Source: Anodontia alba (Eukaryota > Mollusca > Bivalvia > Lucinida > Lucinidae). From it: a stretch of 64,000 bases of DNA. The notes under the pieces were generated by a model, which was given only the letters and a program-made list of their open reading frames with translations, was not told where the DNA came from and ran no database searches. The first letter of the stretch is position 1. Each line of letters starts with the position of its first letter. Where the stretch lies: positions 67,424,768-67,488,767 of the forward strand of contig OZ024826.1 in NCBI GenBank assembly GCA_964016985.1, in the 5' to 3' direction. Below, piece by piece: positions 63,690 to 64,000 of this stretch. The translations under genes were made by a program, and so were the position numbers.

Positions 63690-64000
63690 TAGCTCAGCTC
63701 AGGGTGAGCTATTGTCATCGTCCGTCGTCGTCCGTCGTTCGTCGTCAGCAATTAGTTTGTTAACACTCTAGAGGTCACAGTTTTGACCCTATCTTCATGA
63801 AACTTGGTCAGAATGTTTGCCCCTATGAAATCTAGGTCAGGTACGATACTGGGTTACTTGGGGTCAAAAACTAGGTCACCAGTTCAAATCAAAGGAAAAA
63901 CTTGTTAACACTCTAGAGGTCATAGTTTTGACCCAATCTTGATGAAACTTGCTCAAACTGTTTGCCTCTATTAAATCTAGGCCAAGTTCGAAACTGGGTC
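63690..64000 (+). repeat. Dispersed bivalve-type repeat at the window end
   Basis: Starts AGCTCAGCTCAGGGTGAGCT with TCGTCCGTCGTCGTCC, then two tandem units containing TTAACACTCTAGAGGTCA, TTTTGACCC, CATGAAACTTGGTCAGAATG and CTAGGTCA. The element continues beyond the window. I associate this style of repeat with bivalve genomes from memory. Confidence 0.7.

Larger units (their letters stand above)
60401..64000. other. Gene-free host DNA with MITEs and dispersed repeats
   Basis: No supportable gene. Three related MITEs are listed separately. Several short palindromic repeats lie at 61240, 61500, 62090 and 63485, and a mono-C/T tract lies near 62388. The last 320 bases start another repeat family. 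Confidence 0.6.

Overview
The window is eukaryotic mobile-element-rich DNA, most likely from a bivalve mollusc. There are no operons with ribosome-binding sites. Instead it carries two families of I/Nimb-like LINEs, long simple repeats, many short palindromic dispersed repeats and the long tandem or dispersed repeats seen in clam and mussel genomes. The bivalve call is an inference from repeat style. I see no intact cellular gene.

Layout. 1-3080: a minus-strand LINE cut by the window start. 3081-7034: gene-free host DNA. 7035-24090: a complete Maverick/Polinton of about 17.06 kb with 196-bp terminal inverted repeats (TIRs) and a 6-bp target duplication (CTTACA). It encodes a double-jelly-roll major capsid protein, a packaging ATPase, a candidate minor capsid protein, a fibre-like protein, a DDE integrase, a protein-primed B-family DNA polymerase and several small membrane proteins. 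Many of these genes carry stops or frameshifts, so this copy looks dead. A block at 16158-17747 lies between two 34-bp direct repeats and looks like inserted cargo. 24091-33207: gene-free, repeat-rich DNA. 33208-46427: a head-to-tail array of one LINE family (a truncated copy followed by two near-full-length copies), each ending in an ATCC tail. 46428-50999: tandem and dispersed repeats. 51000-58790: a hAT-like non-autonomous element with an 8-bp duplication (CCCCATCC). Nested inside it, at 52238-58757, is a 6.5-kb element with 2.3-kb inverted arms. 58791-64000: tandem repeats and three piggyBac-like MITEs.

The most interesting object is the 6.5-kb element. Its termini resemble those of the Maverick, including a shared 15-mer, and it has its own 6-bp duplication (GACCGG). 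Each arm carries homologues of only the right-end genes of the Maverick: the small zinc-finger gene and the N-terminal part of the polymerase gene. It lacks integrase, polymerase core, capsid and ATPase. It adds an unrelated gene that may be a rolling-circle-type initiator, plus several small ORFs. I read it as a Maverick-dependent satellite, mobilised in trans.

How the genes would work together in an intact Maverick: the polymerase copies the linear DNA, the integrase inserts it, and the capsid proteins and ATPase build and fill a virion. I found no adenain-like protease.
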